DNA of 64,000 bases from Schizophyllum amplum (Eukaryota > Basidiomycota > Agaricomycetes > Agaricales > Schizophyllaceae). Positions within the stretch are counted from its first letter, which is position 1. Each line of letters begins with the position of its first letter. The notes beneath the pieces are model-generated. The model made no database searches, was not told the DNA's origin, and saw nothing but the letters and a program-made list of their open reading frames with translations. This document shows positions 1-12,496 of the stretch, piece by piece. The stretch lies in NCBI GenBank assembly GCA_007026445.1, contig VDMD01000005.1:248001-312000 (forward strand), written 5' to 3'. Both the position numbers and the translations under genes were made by a program.

Positions 1-445
1 GATAGGCGCGCACGTCCAAGCGCGCCAAGTGACGGGTAGACATGCACGTGCCCTTCCGTCGGGGTCGCGAACTTCAACTTCATCCACACCTTGCTCACAC
101 TTTGCATAGTGGATTCGAGGAGAGCAAAGAAAAAGACCCCAAATGAGTGAGAGTGACATTGTCCGTATCGAGTGAGGGTATCACGATTTAGCTACAACAA
201 GAAATACTGCAAAAAAGTGTCGTACTCCTAAATAGCAATGGCGGTATATACGCACCCAAAATGAGCGTCCCAGTTTCCGTCAGCAGAATATATAATACAC
301 AACTTGTACACGGTCTCGTTACCGTATCCCGACATCTATCACTCCGGTACCGTACAGCGTGTTTGACGCCCCGCCGCTCGACGCACTACCGCGGTGGGGT
401 GCTTTGCCACGCTCCGGCGCACTGCAGCGCCTCGACGACATAACT
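1..445. other. Intergenic, downstream of the RhoGAP gene
   Basis: No coding exon is recognisable here. This is the 3' flank of the minus-strand RhoGAP gene and runs off the window edge. The short open frames have no domain-like composition. Confidence 0.4.
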
Positions 446-3400
446 TTACATCGGCTGTCGAGGCGATGGTGGCGGACGCGGCGACGCAGGCAGCCCACCC
501 TGTGGCGGGCCCATGAGCCGCGAGTGCCGGTTGCCGCGGTCAGACTGCGTGATATTCACATTCAGCCCGCGTACCGCCGCCGCGGACGCCGCCTTCGAGC
601 GCGGCGCGGTGGGCGTGTCGGGCGGTGTCAAACGCATCGTCGGCTCCCCCGACTGAGAATGCACCATCGAGCTCGAGGAGTGGAGGGCCGAGCTGGAGTA
701 CCCGGACTCCATGGTCTCCCCGTCGCCGTCCGTCTGCTCGTTCCCGCTCTCGTCGTGAGAGGAGAAATCGTCGCCGTCGGACGCACTGTCTTCCGGTGAT
801 GCTGGAAGGCGCAACAGGTCGGTCAGTACTTACGCAGGTTACTCGAACAACACGAACGCTTACCCTTGAGAGTACGCCCAGACAGCCCCAGCATCTGGTC
901 AGCAGCACCATCCGTGTACTGCCGACTATTTCGCCGGATAGTATCGTCCCCACCACCGCCCTCCCCGTGCTCGTTCGGCTCGTCCAACGGTTCATTGTCC
1001 GCGTCCACATTGAACACCCGGTTGAACTCACCCAGCATCAGGCTGAACACGCCCGCGGGGATGCCCAACGTTGGTGAGAACACGATGCCCACATTGCGCA
1101 CCGTCATCTTGTTCACGCCTGAGTTCTGCACAACGAGAATGAGATGAGCCGTAAGAGCGCGCAGGAGACTGTAGTTGGCGATGGGCAGGGCTGCTATCAG
1201 CTGCGAGAGTTCTCGGATCCGCTCTTGCGCGTCAACGAAGTCTGCAACAGAAGTCAGGCGCGTCCCACTTCAAAACAATGCAATATGTACCAATGACCGC
1301 AAGGAAGCGCATGTGCAGCTCTCGAGTGAGGATACTTGACGGGAGTTCACGCAAGAACGTCTTCAACAAGCCGGCAATTGCATGCGGATCCCAAAAGTCG
1401 TCCGCTGCCAGCAAGTCCACGTCGCCCTCTACGATGCGGTGTCAGCATCTGTGCCACATTGGAAGCCTAGCACCACGTTGCGCGCCCAGAAGAGCAACAT
1501 ACCAGCATTGAACCTATCCTTGAGACTCTTGATGACCGCGGAGCTGCCGCTCAGGCGATAGATGCCCTCCTCCTGGTCCGCCTTCTTCGCCTCCAAATAC
1601 TGGATCGCCCTGAACACAATCGCTGGCAAGTTCCCGATTTGCGCCACGTCCAACGACTCGTCAAGCGGCACGCCGAACACGGCTCGTGGCACCGCCGGTA
1701 TGGCAGCCTTGTCTGTGACACGCACCATTAGCTTGTGCCAACAACTCGCCTGCACGAAACATGGAAAGACGCATGACACTCACCCGCTGGTCGCCCAAAG
1801 CCCCAGAACGAGCGCGACTTGGCCTTCTCCCTTCTATCGCTCATCGAGACCTCCGGGCTCGGCGCATCCTTCCCGCCAAACTTGAACCCCGCCGGGATTG
1901 GCGCGCCATTCATCGGTGCCGAGATCTTCGACCGGCTGTCCTTATCCGGCGACGGCACGCGCTCCTGGTGGAGGGCGGGGTGGAACGACTTGCGCGCGTC
2001 GTGCTCGCGCTCGCGATGTCGTCGCGGGTGATCCGGCGACTCGTGCGGCCTTCGCCGCTGCTCGCGCTCCCGTTCGCGTTCCTGCTGCATGTCGGGGTAG
2101 TGGCCCATCTCGGACGTCGCGCGCTGGCTGCTGTTGACGAGCGGCTCGGGTGAGAAGGCGGCGGCGGCGGAGAGGGGAGATGAGTCAGGGAGGCTGGAGG
2201 GCTGGCCGGAGGGCGGCTTCTCGAGCTTTCGTCGCGGGCGTTCGCGCTCCTGGGATGGGGGAGGCTGTTGCTGTTGCTGCTGCTGCTGAGGTTCGTACTG
2301 CTCGTGAGGCGGAGGACGCTCGACTGGAGACTGGTCATCCGACCGAACAGCGGCGGGGCTGTCGGAGCGCTCCTGCTCCAATATGGGCGTGCTGAAGAGC
2401 TTGGCGTTGCTGGGGTCCTGCTGGAGTTGAGAAAGCGGCACAGCCGGGCCCTTCGCGATTGAGATGGCGTCGCTCGACATGCCACGTGTCGGAGTTTTCC
2501 TCGGCGTGCTATTCATGCTCACGCTCTCGCTGGACATGCTCGGGCGCGAGGGCGTCCCCGTGGCCACGTACGCATTCGGATCATCGGTGTATACGCCGGT
2601 GAAGTAGCGCACCAGCATATCGACCCAGCTATCCCGCTCCTCGTCTGTCTCTGCACAAAGGACGTGGCGCGGATGATTGCCACCAGGACCCTTTTTGGCC
2701 TCAACTATGAGGAAGGCGTGTCTGTATTCCTTCTCCTCATCCGTCGCAGGCGTTCGTTCAGAACGTTGTTGTCGGCCGATTTGCGCGCCCGTCACCGCGA
2801 TAGACCCGAGGTGGGTGCCGCCGCGCTATAGGGAAAGAGGGTGAATTGAGAACAGCGTGGTATGATAAAGAAGGACCTACGGCATCGTAGTACGCGAGCG
2901 TGGGCCCTGAAAGGACGAAGTATCGCCGTTTCCAACCGCCGAAATTCTTGCCGCGCTTTGTCAGGTAGCCCTCCTTATGGCCTGCTTGCATAACCGGCTG
3001 CCTCGTCTCCCGGACAATATCCGTCGTGAAGAACGCGATGATCTCGTCGTTGTTCTTCACCGGAAGGTTGATCAAAGCTTGCAAGTAGGTTTGCAGTGTT
3101 TTCTAAACAATATATCCTGTCAGCCCTCGACCACACGACCACTGTCACCCTTACACTCACCTTCCGTAGGTCTACCTTCGCCGGTGCATGATCTTTCCAC
3201 AGCTTCCCCTCCGGCAGTGCAGCGATCTTCTTGCCCATGCCTTTGTTAACACGGGAGCGGATGCGTGTGTCCAACGCGAGCACATCGCTGTACGACTTCT
3301 CTACATTCCAGGGCTTCTTCCCATGCCCCGGTGTATTGTCATCACAAAGGACAGCACCTCCTTCCCGCGATCGTTCGTGCGCACGAAGGACTGCAGCACA

Positions 3401-5217
3401 TTCACCGTCGTGTGCGGCAGGTCGTGCACGAGGAGAGGCAGCGCCCGGAACGCGCCCTGCATGTCCATGCTTGCGCCCTTCCGCGGCCCGATTTCGCGCT
3501 CGAAATCGCTTTCATCGGAATCGGCCGCGTGCTCGCTTCTCGGAGAGCGGGTTGGGGTGGACTGGTCGGCGTATACCGCGCTGGAAGGCGAGCCGGGGGG
3601 CATAGGGAAGTCGTCCGCGCCGGGTCCGCGCGCGCGCGCCTTTTGTTGCGCCTCGCGACGCTGGTTCTCGATCTGTTGGCGCTGCGACTCGAGCAGCTGA
3701 CGCTGTTGCTCCTCGATGTGCCTCTGCCGCTGAGCTTCGATCTGGCGACGCTGGCCCTCTGCTTGCCGCTGAGGATCAGCCGTCTGATGCTGTGGTGTTA
3801 CTGGGTCTTCCCCACGTGGCGCGTGTGAGGACATAGATTTCTGGTCGTCGCCATCATCCCCTTCATCCTCGCTATCAGCATCATCATCCTCTCCTAGATC
3901 GAGGAACTCCTCGCGCTGTGGCTTGAGTGGACTAGTGCTGCGGACGGGCGGGACGAACTTGTTCGTTGTTGGCGAGAAGCCTTCCCTGTTCATCGCGGGA
4001 GAGAACCCCTCCTTGTTCGTTTGCGGACTCGGCATCGGCGACTCTACCATGTTTGCGATGTACCGTCTCGCTTCGTCTGGGAGGGAAACACGGGAGTCGC
4101 GTGATGCAAGTCGTGGGTCGAGCGCCAAAGCGGAGGGCGTGGGAAATGGCTGGAGATGGGAAGAGCTGGGCTGCGTAGGGGTCACCGCTGGCGACGCGAT
4201 TATCTGCGGTGGCGGTGGTATAGACGGTGCGCTCTGGCTGCGAGGCTCCGATTGAGGCGTGACAGTGACGTTGGACGGATGATGCTGGTGCGAGCGGACT
4301 GGGGAGTTCATGTATGCGGTCCCGTTGGCGGGCAGCAAGCTGGTTGGAATGGATGGTGCCGCCTTATCCGGGGTGGCATTGCGGACGTCGCTCGACTGAC
4401 GGGAGTAGATGGACGAGCCACTTGCGTTGCTGTCTCTACTAGCCGTCGAATCGCTGTGAGCGCGCTTGTATGGCGCTTGTCTGGATGGGTATGGAACACT
4501 ATCCTGTGAGGCGGCTGAACCCGTCGAGCTGGAGGAGGGGACAGGCGCATGGTCGGGGCGTGAAGGTACACGAATAGGCGGGAGTGAGGACTTGCGGGAC
4601 TGCTGGCGCGGCCCCCGCGGGATGTCTTCTGTTGTGCGAGACCCGCTGAAGGGGTGATAAGACGTCTTCGGGGTCGCTGGGAAAGTGGCGGTCAGACAGG
4701 CTGTTATCACATTAACGTATCACGCACTAGGATCGTCGGGGACGACGCGTCTTGCGCTGGTGTGCTCGCCATCGGAGGAGTCGACGGTGTGGGCGCGCTC
4801 GGCGTGTCGCGACGACGCTCGTCTCTTCGGATCGACGCCGGCCAAGGCGGCCAGCTTGTGCTTGTACGAGTCGCGCTCGGTGCGAACGCGCTCGAGCTCC
4901 TTCAGGATCTGGTTGTAGCCCGTGCGCTGCTTCTCGATGAGCTTCCAAAGCTGGGCGTTCTGGGCGGCGAAGGTGTTGCGTTCGTTGACTGCCTGGTCGA
5001 GGGCACCGTTCCTGGGGTCTGCCTCGCCCACATGCGCCTGCAGGAGCTGATCAACGGACACGGGCGTCGCCTGGGCCGAGCCATGCGTCGCGAGGTTCGT
5101 GTTCGATGGTGATCCGCGGACTCGCCCAGTGGAGCCCGGGGGGGCCAGCTGGTCGCGGGACCCGTTGCGGGAGTCTAGAGAGTCCGTCCAGCTCGCGTCC
5201 GTCGCTTGCTGGCTCAT
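446..5217 (-). CDS. Bem3-like Rho GTPase-activating protein (PX-PH-RhoGAP), about 9 exons
   Basis: The protein stimulates GTP hydrolysis on Rho-family GTPases, probably Cdc42/Rho at polarity sites and membranes. ATG is at 5217. A short coiled-coil segment (about residues 80-120) is followed by a long Ser/Pro/Gln-rich linker (exon down to about 3310). Then comes a PX domain around 3280-3040 (key residues LPEGKLWKDHAPAKVD and LPVKNNDEIIAFF), a PH domain with KEGYLTKRGKNFGGWKRRYF (about 2990-2600), and a C-terminal RhoGAP domain (about 1700-900). The RhoGAP domain carries the arginine-finger motif GIYRLSGSS and the KMTVRNVGIVFSPTL block. An acidic Ser-rich tail ends at 446. Visible introns include 4677-4727 and short GT-AG introns near 3168, 2880, 1500, 1270 and 830. 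At 3320-3322 (CCC on the plus strand) the frame slips by one base inside the PX domain; one extra base there restores a family-like reading. The exon join near 1730-1790 is unresolved. PX-PH-RhoGAP order matches fungal Bem3. Confidence 0.88.
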
Positions 5218-5959
5218 CGCTGGCAGCGGGAATGGCGAGCGTCGACGGGGGAAATTCGGTTGCCAGTCGTGAGAGGGTGCTGAGGGGGATTTGTACGACG
5301 GAGAGCGCTTATCAACAGTCCCCGTCTTCGTCGTGTACGGCGAGCAGAGGGATGGGAATCAGTTCGTCGTCGCGGTCGACGACGTACTAGACGACGAGCA
5401 AACGGTTCTTGGCAAAGCTTTCCTTCACGTGATCCGGACCGGCGCCGGCGGTTGAACTTGCGACAACGGTTGTCCGCGCCGCCATCGTGGGCGATCATCA
5501 TGGTTACCTGGACGCTCATCGACATTCGCTGTCCGCGCGACAACGGAAGATATGGCAATGCTCTTCAAGACAGCAATAAAGTGATTGAACACATCACACG
5601 CGGCTACTGGCGCAAGGATCTTTTTGACATCTCCACAAATGCGGCCGTGACCACTGACGGCGCACTGGCCTCCCGCGTCAGTGACCATGAACGGTCCATT
5701 GGTACTCATCGCTCCGTGGCTATACACAAACAACGCTTTATGGTCATTGTTCAGCATCTCAGTTTCCATACATGGCACTCCGAAATTCATATGGCCAGCG
5801 GTTTAGGACCTGCATGAACAGGACCCATGCCAGTCCTGGACAATGGTCCACTCTTCGTGCTCGCCGATATAAAAGCAGTAGGCTCTCTGCATTTCTTCAG
5901 CATCTCTCTGCCCAAATTTCTCCTCTCACATCGTTGCACAAACCTCTTGTTCAACCACT
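5218..5959. promoter_or_regulatory. Divergent promoter region with a TATA box
   Basis: This 742 bp gap separates the divergent starts of the RhoGAP gene (-, ATG 5217) and the zinc-finger gene (+, ATG 5960). A TATAAAA box lies at 5868-5874, about 86 bp upstream of the plus-strand ATG, and is followed by pyrimidine-rich sequence. No convincing gene lies in the gap. Confidence 0.45.
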
Positions 5960-7933
5960 ATGTCTGCCCCCACCCACACCAACGTCGGCTACAGATATCG
6001 CGGTGTCCTGCTGCCTGATGGCGTCACGGACGCGCACCTTCGCAGGTATGTCATCCTCTTACATCTCTTCTACCATGTACTGACTCCTCCACTCAGCGCC
6101 GGTATTTGCCTCATCAAAGAGCTCAACTCCGACATTCAGCACGTCGTCGCCTCCCAACTCAGAGCCGCCAGGGAAGTTGAGGACGCCCCATCCCCGCGCT
6201 TTAACTTCCAAGCTGAAGAGGATGACGTCTCCGAGGACCGGCGGAAAGGATTCCAGCCCACCGCCGTAGCGGCTTATCTGACGGCTAACAACAAGACAGA
6301 TGCCCCCATGGCCTCCACCGATAAAGTTGCCACAGCTGGCGACGATGCCACGGGAGACGATGCCGCCATGGACGAAGTGGCCATCGAGGTCGTTGACTCG
6401 GACGTCGACATGGACATCTCCGACGACGAACAGGACGGCGAGTACACCCTCGAGTACCCCGACGACGAGCCGCAGATTCAGGTGCTCAACTACGGCGCCT
6501 GGGTCCCGATGAGCGCCGACTCGCAGGCCTCGGTCTCCGCCAACGTCCGCCAACCGTCTGCCCACAGCGATTACGAGGCACCACCCTCGTCCTCCGTCTC
6601 CTCCTCGAGCGCATCCGTCGCGGGCACGCCCCCCATGAGCCCGTGCACCCTTTCCGGGCCTCCCTGCACCCATCTCTGACGCGCCCGGTGCCTCCCAATC
6701 TCTCGCCGCCCCGGCGCAGAATTACGGTCGCGCGGCCTCGCCTCAGACTCCAAATCTCAGGCTCAAACCCATCTCCTCCGCATCCACTTCCATGAAACAT
6801 CGCACCCCCACCTCCATCTCCGCCGCCCGGCATGCCGCCACGCCCTTCTACAAGCCCACCTCTACCACCTCCTCCAAGCCCTCTCCTCCGCCTCCTCCCA
6901 CTCCACCGCGTCCACCTCCACCCACACGTCCTCCACCCACTCCTACAAACCCAGCTCGCGCGCCAACTACACCATCATTCCCGGCTTTGAGCCCCTCGTC
7001 ATCGACACACGCCCCTGCCTCTGGCCCGTGGGCGTCGCCTTCGACACTACCGACGAAGCATCCATCGACCGCCTCAAAACTATCGGGCCGAACCTTGCCC
7101 GCTGCGGTGAACAGGTACCGGTGAACAAGACCGCCATCTTGCTGCATCTCGCGACTGCACATGGCGTGCGAGGTCTCAAAAGCAGCCACGTGAAGGGCTG
7201 CAAGGGGCAGAAGAATGGCGAGCAGCCAGAGGGCGACAAGGCAACGAGCGATCAGCCGATGAGCGGTCAGTCGAGAGGTGACGAGCCGATGGCCGAAGAG
7301 TCGAAGGGTGCCGAGGCCAAGGTCGCCACGGAGGAAATCGACGAGCTTGAGCCCGACCAGCCCGAAGATGACCAGCTGCAGGATGCCCAGTCAACAGGCA
7401 ACGTGCCACAGGGCGGCCAGCCAACGGGCGACAACGCAGACAAGAAGACGGCAGAGGAGTTGGCAACAGAGGAAGAAAGGGAGTCCAAAAAGCCGTTCTT
7501 CTGTCCCATCTGCGCCTGCGGGCGGCCCTTCAGCACGAACGGGCGGCCGATCCTGAAGGAGACGTTCGCGGGTGCGCCTCCCAGCGCTGTGGCTGGCACC
7601 AACGTATCGGCTGGGAGCAACGCGTCAAGCAGCACTCGGACCGACACCGTAGACATGCGCTCCCTCGCTGAATGTCTCAGCCCCACCAAGAGCACCATCA
7701 CTGCCATCCCCGACGCCACGAACGACCATGTCCGTCAGCTCCAGCGCAACAGCGTCTCCAATCACTTCATGACGCACGGGCATTTCGGGGGTCGCTTCTT
7801 CTGCCGGTTCTGCGTGAAGAGGGACGGATTCCGGGACGCTTTTGTGTACTGGAGCCACGTCCGGTCGCAGCATAGCGGCGAGGGGAAGGACGGCAAGGGC
7901 AAGAAGGGTAAGAAGGCTGCGAAAAAGCAGTGA
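5960..7933 (+). CDS. Unknown protein with acidic N-terminus and C-terminal C2H2-like zinc finger; middle unresolved
   Basis: I do not recognise the family. Exon 1 starts at ATG 5960. A 51 nt intron at 6046-6096 rejoins the frame for an acidic Asp/Ser-rich segment to about 6650. From about 6840 to the stop at 7931-7933 the same frame encodes a segment with GFEPLVIDTRPCLWPVGVAF, an acidic Gln/Asp-rich stretch, a Cys pair in FFCPICACGRPF, and a C2H2-like finger in which CRFC is followed by H-x4-H near 7800-7870. A basic Lys-rich tail (KGKKGKKAAKK) follows. In between, frame 2 meets TGA at 6677 and the best composition moves to another frame, a Pro/Ser/Thr-rich stretch. This could be an intron (6617-6760 would preserve frame, with a weak donor) or one or more indels. 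A nuclear or nucleic-acid role is only inference. Two separate genes remain possible. Confidence 0.55.
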
Positions 7934-9005
7934 ATAATCAGATAATCGGATGTGGAGGAGACAGACTGCTCTTGAAGCTGAAGGACACTGCTACTCTCGA
8001 AGAACACTGACTGTGATTCTATTCATTAGCCGATACACACGACATTCCTTGACGAACATGTAACTGCATTACTTTTATTCTTGCCCGCATCTATGATACC
8101 TTACTGTACACTACTAATGACGACCTAGCTACTCACTTACGACGATCCTAATGATTCACGACAATTCTAATGATTGCCGGCATTACGTTCGAATGCGCAC
8201 GAGTAGGACAGGTCTGAGTTCGCGCTTACTAGTTGACAGGAGTTCACGAATATACAAAGCGACATCAATTCCCCAAGTACTCGTTCCTCCCCGGCTTAGC
8301 GTAACAGCACAACCACTTGGCGCGACACCAGCTTGTGATCCGCGGAAGGGACCGACCCCATGGAGTTGGTCGATACAAAATAATCTCCTTTTCGGGCATC
8401 CTATTGTTCTCCTTCGGTCGCTCAGGCGGCTTGGCTCCCACGCCTGTCCCGACCGTATCGTATGATTCCTTACCTTTGACCTTTACTATAGCTCTACAAG
8501 GCGCATGGCCGCATATAGCTGTAGTCTCAGGCGTATATTCCGAGGCGAAGCGTTAGCGAGGCTCGAGCAGGCCCACTACGATGACGCCTGTTAAATCTGC
8601 GACCTTCATCAGCTACCCCTGGCCACAGAGGAGATGTTTCGGACGTACCAACTTGATGCTCCCTTACCGACACCCAGGCAAGCTAAGCGAACAATGCCAG
8701 CGAAGAAGTAGGCTGCAGGCGAAAGGCTCCCACAACAGGCGCAAGTCCCATAGCAGGCGAAAGCCAGGCCCATTCACACCGAATGCATCGAGACAAACAT
8801 GTGTACACTGAGATCGGTCCTATTAATCCTATACCAGGAGCTGTAAAGGGGTAGAATACATCCATGAACGAGAGATAACCAATAAATGATAGACAGCTGG
8901 AGATACAGAGGACAGACAACAACGGAGGGGCGGGGAAGGACCAGCAGCAGGGACGTCTACAGAGGGCTGAATTCGCTGATACCCACTACGAGGCATTTCG
9001 AACGC
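7934..9005. other. Convergent intergenic region
   Basis: About 1.07 kb lies between the 3' ends of the zinc-finger gene (+) and the sphinganine hydroxylase gene (-). Only short open frames without recognisable domains are present. It probably holds two 3' UTRs. Confidence 0.4.
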
Positions 9006-10071
9006 CTACTCTGCCTTTTGGGCCTTCTGCTGCCTGAGCTTCTTGCGCTCCGCCAAGTCGTGTCGTGTCATCCGCGTGCCGAGCAGTGTGTCCCAGTGCA
9101 CGAAGAAGGGCTGAGCGTAGTTCGACTTGATGCCGATGGTCTATTCTGATGTTAGGACGCCAGATCGACGATGTCTCAAGGCAGAACGCACCTGGTGATG
9201 TATGTCGTGATAGTCGGCGTTGTTGCTCGTCACCATCTGCAACGGGTCGAAGGGAAGCTTGTATCCGCAGTGGTCGTCGACCGTCTTGAGTGTGGAGATG
9301 GTGAAGAGAACCATGGCCTGACGCACGGACATGCCAGTCACAGCTTCGGCGATGCCGGCGCCTACCGTGTCGAGGAGGAAGCCCTCAACGGGGTGGTTGT
9401 ATAGGGCGCCGAAGGCGTAGGGCACGTAGAGGCGGTGGTGCCATGAGTGAAACTGACGGTAGAGCCACTTGTTCTCGTGCATGAGACGATGGAGAAAATA
9501 TTGCCAGGTATCAATGATCATCCTATACGACGGGGGTCAGCATAGGATGCGGTCGCGATGTAGAGTAGCACACACATTGCACCGAACAGTTGCGCCGCAG
9601 GAATTGCCCACCAGTATACGTAGTACGCAATCTCCGGCAGGTACATGAGCGAGCGCGGAGTGCCCAGGACGGCTGCAGCGACGGGGGCTAGGAGGTTCGA
9701 GATCTGTGACATGCCGACGATAGGATCCGCAGGCGGGTGCTCTCCCTCCAACCAGAGGTAGCCGATGCCGGTCTGCACGATGTGCTGGAAGACGACGGCC
9801 ACGAGCACATCCCACCGCGAGACGAGGTTCCGTGACTTGACCTCCGCCGAGTCGTGGATCCTGTACTTGTCCAGCCACTTCCACTCGGACATGTCGAGCC
9901 AGTGGAAGAACAGGGAGAGACCCCAGTACGCTATGATGGGGGCCGCGAGCGAGGCCCACTGGTCGGACATGCTGTCGAAGACATGCGGGCGGTCGAAGTA
10001 GTACGCCGGCGCAGACGTTGGGAATGGGAGGGGGATCTGCTCGCCGTTAGGGTCACCGTCGTGTTCGCCAT
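9006..10071 (-). CDS. SUR2: Sphinganine C4-hydroxylase (fatty acid hydroxylase superfamily)
   Basis: This enzyme hydroxylates C4 of sphinganine or dihydroceramide to give phytosphingosine in the ER membrane, using a di-iron centre. All three His boxes are present: HRLMH, HSWHH and HDIHH, plus a HWDTLLGTRM-type C-terminus and several hydrophobic segments. Two introns are clear: 9523-9575 (joining QLFGAM to MIIDTWQYF) and one just upstream of 9140, after HDIHHQ. The stop is at 9006-9008. The only nearby ATG is at 10071. From it the reading is MANTTVT and then slips by one base at the GGG of 10050-10052 (plus strand); one more G/C there joins it to NGEQIPLPFPTSAPAYY, which is what family members look like. 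The longer upstream open frame begins at a non-ATG codon. An indel at 10050 is the simplest explanation. Confidence 0.88.
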
Positions 10072-10465
10072 GGTGGGAGGAGCCAAGGGTGCACGGTGCG
10101 TCGATCTTGCGGAGCGAAATTGGAGTACAAATACACAACAGAATCAGCTGACACAGGCCGGATTTGTCGCCGCCAATTATGTGTTTCTCGGGTCTCGTCG
10201 GCCCGCAGTTCCAGGTGCCGCTGCCAGAGAGACCCAGACGCAAGGCAGCCAAAGCTGGGCAGAAAGCGAAAAAAGTCCAAGTAGATGCACCATTAACTAC
10301 GATTATATCCCGAATGCTGAGTTACAAGACGATATGTACAGTAGAAAGTACAGAGGGAGGCTGAAGATACATTTTAGTGCATTGTTCAGGCAGGACAATA
10401 AATGCGAGGGCAGGATAGATAAGAGACCGTTGAATTCCACTTTTTGCGTCTAGAGCTCTTGCCGT
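10072..10465. other. Intergenic between CNOT9 (3') and SUR2 (5')
   Basis: These 394 bp should hold the CNOT9 3' UTR and the SUR2 promoter on the minus strand. No gene is visible. Confidence 0.4.
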
Positions 10466-11729
10466 CTAGGGCTCGTTGAGGTTGTTGAGGAGTGTCGTCA
10501 AGCACCTTTTTGTGACCATGTCACCCTGGGAGATCATTCAGGGCAGCTCTCGACTAGCCCGAAAGCGAGACGGGCATGCGCACCTTGAGTAGTGCAGCAA
10601 ATGTGTTGTCGCGCAATGGCTCTGGAAGACAGGCCCGGAGCGCCTCCCGTGCACTAGACCACTGTCAGCTCCACCGGTGAACACGGGCATCAAACGCGTA
10701 TAACGCACCGGATGTTGTCGCTGAGGCGCAGATAGCACCGCACGACGTGCTTGAGCAGACGCACGGCCTGTGTTTCCACCAGCTGGTTCACCATGTTGCT
10801 GAGCACGGTGCCGACGGCATAGAAGCGCTCGTATGTGTGGCAGATGTAGGTGAGCCCGGTCTCATCCAAGAGTATCTTCTGCACGATGAAGATGGCGACC
10901 GTCTTAGATAGCTCGGAGCCCGTCTCCATGATGCGCAAGCACAGCGGGATGATTTCTGTGGAGAGCAGGAAGTGGATGACCGTGTTGTTGTCGTTTTGCT
11001 GGAAAGCACCGTCAGAGATAATTCAGGAGGAAGCACGCAGCGTACCTTGACGAGGGCGCCAATGACGCCGAGGGATGTGAGACGAAGATACTCGAATGGG
11101 CGGGTTTTGGATGTGGTATTGAGGAAGGGGTATAAAAACAGAGGTATATGAGCTGCGAAGACCAGTCAGCTATTCATCTCCCGAACCGCAAGCCACCAAC
11201 ACTCACCACTTAAGAAAAGCTGACGCGTCTCCGAGTGCGAGGCAACGCATTGCAGCAGGGCGAGCGCATTGCATACCCGGTTCGACGCGTGCGCAGTTAG
11301 GTTCGGGGGCGTGAGCAGTGGATACACCGCGATGATCTCTTGTAGAAGTGCCGGCATAATGCCTGCGTTGAGGTCAGCTACGTCCCCCGTGTAGTCCTTT
11401 GCCCACGCACCGAACGAATGCCACAAGATGAGGGCCAGATCATCGTACTGCTCCCGCTTCTTGCTCAGCTCGAGCAGCGCGCCCTCGCGCGTGCTGTGGT
11501 CGAGGAGCTGCACCACGAGCGCCGCAATCTTGCCATCGTCCTGCAGTGTCAGCCCGGGCGTCGGCGAGCCGCCGAACTGCGCCAGACCCTGGTGCGGGAG
11601 GAGGTTCGCGCTGCCGAGGGGCGGGGTCTCCGAGTACGCGGACAGTCCCCGGTTGATGTAGGGGTTGTAGCCCGGGGAATGCTGCTGCTGATAGTAGTTG
11701 ACCGGCTTGGGGGAGAGGAGGCCCGCCAT
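10466..11729 (-). CDS. CCR4-NOT complex subunit 9 (CNOT9/Rcd1/Caf40)
   Basis: CNOT9 is an armadillo-repeat scaffold subunit of the CCR4-NOT deadenylase that binds NOT1 and recruits RNA-binding or miRNA-pathway partners. ATG is at 11729 ([16 protein letters not shown]), followed by a short Gln/Pro/Gly-rich N-terminus. The conserved core follows, with [89 protein letters not shown] and LREPL-type C-terminal helices ([12 protein letters not shown]). The exons join cleanly through short introns near 11210, 11045, 10710 and 10585. The last exon reads [19 protein letters not shown] and stops at 10466-10468. Length and all helices match the family; no damage is seen. It is divergent from the acylphosphatase gene, with 238 bp between starts. 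Confidence 0.95.
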
Positions 11730-11967
11730 TGACCGATGCTGATAGGGTATGCGGCGGATACGGATGAGATGGAGGTCGGGGAAAACGCGAGTCAGCTGAT
11801 GCCGTGGGAGGCCGGTCACGCAGACTTCACGTGAGTTAGAAAGTTCAACGGTGGCGCGGCATGACGTCGGAATCGTCACTTCCTTTCGGACGCGCTACCT
11901 CACCTTCACTTTCAACTCGTCTTTCCTACTTTTTCCCAGTCATCGTCGGAGAATATAGTCGAAAAGT

Positions 11968-12496
11968 ATGTCCACGAAACGCGTGAGTCTGCCATCGCGG
12001 TATGGTCAGGTTCTTTAACATCTAACGTTGGATTGCAGGTTGCGTTCACAGTGCAGGGCCTTGTGCAAGGTCAAACCCATCCACCATGGCAGTATATTGT
12101 GGTACGCTGATGCTTTATTGCTCATCCAGGCGTAAACTACCGGTGAGCAGTGTCAGTGTAGTCGTAAAAGCTGGCTTTGAGCAAGACCACCAGCAATTTC
12201 GCGGTTCAAAGAGCCGTAGCTGACGGAGTCACCGGCTGGGTTAAGAATGCGCAGGATGGGCCGGTAAGTGCCTGCTTACGTCGGCCATGCTGAAGCAAGG
12301 TCGTCAGGCATGTAAGGGGCTTAGCTGACGAAGCTTCGCGGTGCAGGTCGTCGGTGAAGCTCAAGCAGATGATCCAACCTTGAAGAAGTTTATCAAGGAA
12401 CTTTACGAAGGGCCGCCCATGGCCGAAGTCAAGAACGTGGAGCAGAAGGAGCTTACGCCGAAGGCGGACGAGGATGAATTCCAGCAGCGGCGGTGA
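11968..12496 (+). CDS. Acylphosphatase, 92 aa, five exons
   Basis: The enzyme hydrolyses the carboxyl-phosphate bond of acylphosphates such as 1,3-bisphosphoglycerate in the cytosol. Exons read by eye are 11968-11982, 12039-12069, 12130-12142, 12194-12263 and 12347-12496; they sum to 279 nt, exactly 93 codons. The spliced protein has the acylphosphatase signature: VQGLVQGVNYR carries the phosphate-binding Arg, and GVTGWVKNAQDG carries the catalytic Asn. A C-terminal FIKELYEGPPMAEV segment is typical of the fold, and the usual family length is 90-100 aa. The exons are 15, 31, 13, 70 and 150 nt, too small to appear as open frames. The gene shares its promoter region with divergent CNOT9. Every intron is GT-AG and every junction keeps frame, which makes the model strong. 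Confidence 0.92.

Noticed and set aside
5425..5817. Overlapping 121-codon open frames on both strands upstream of the zinc-finger gene
   Set aside because: They lie in the divergent promoter, lack domain-like composition and overlap each other.
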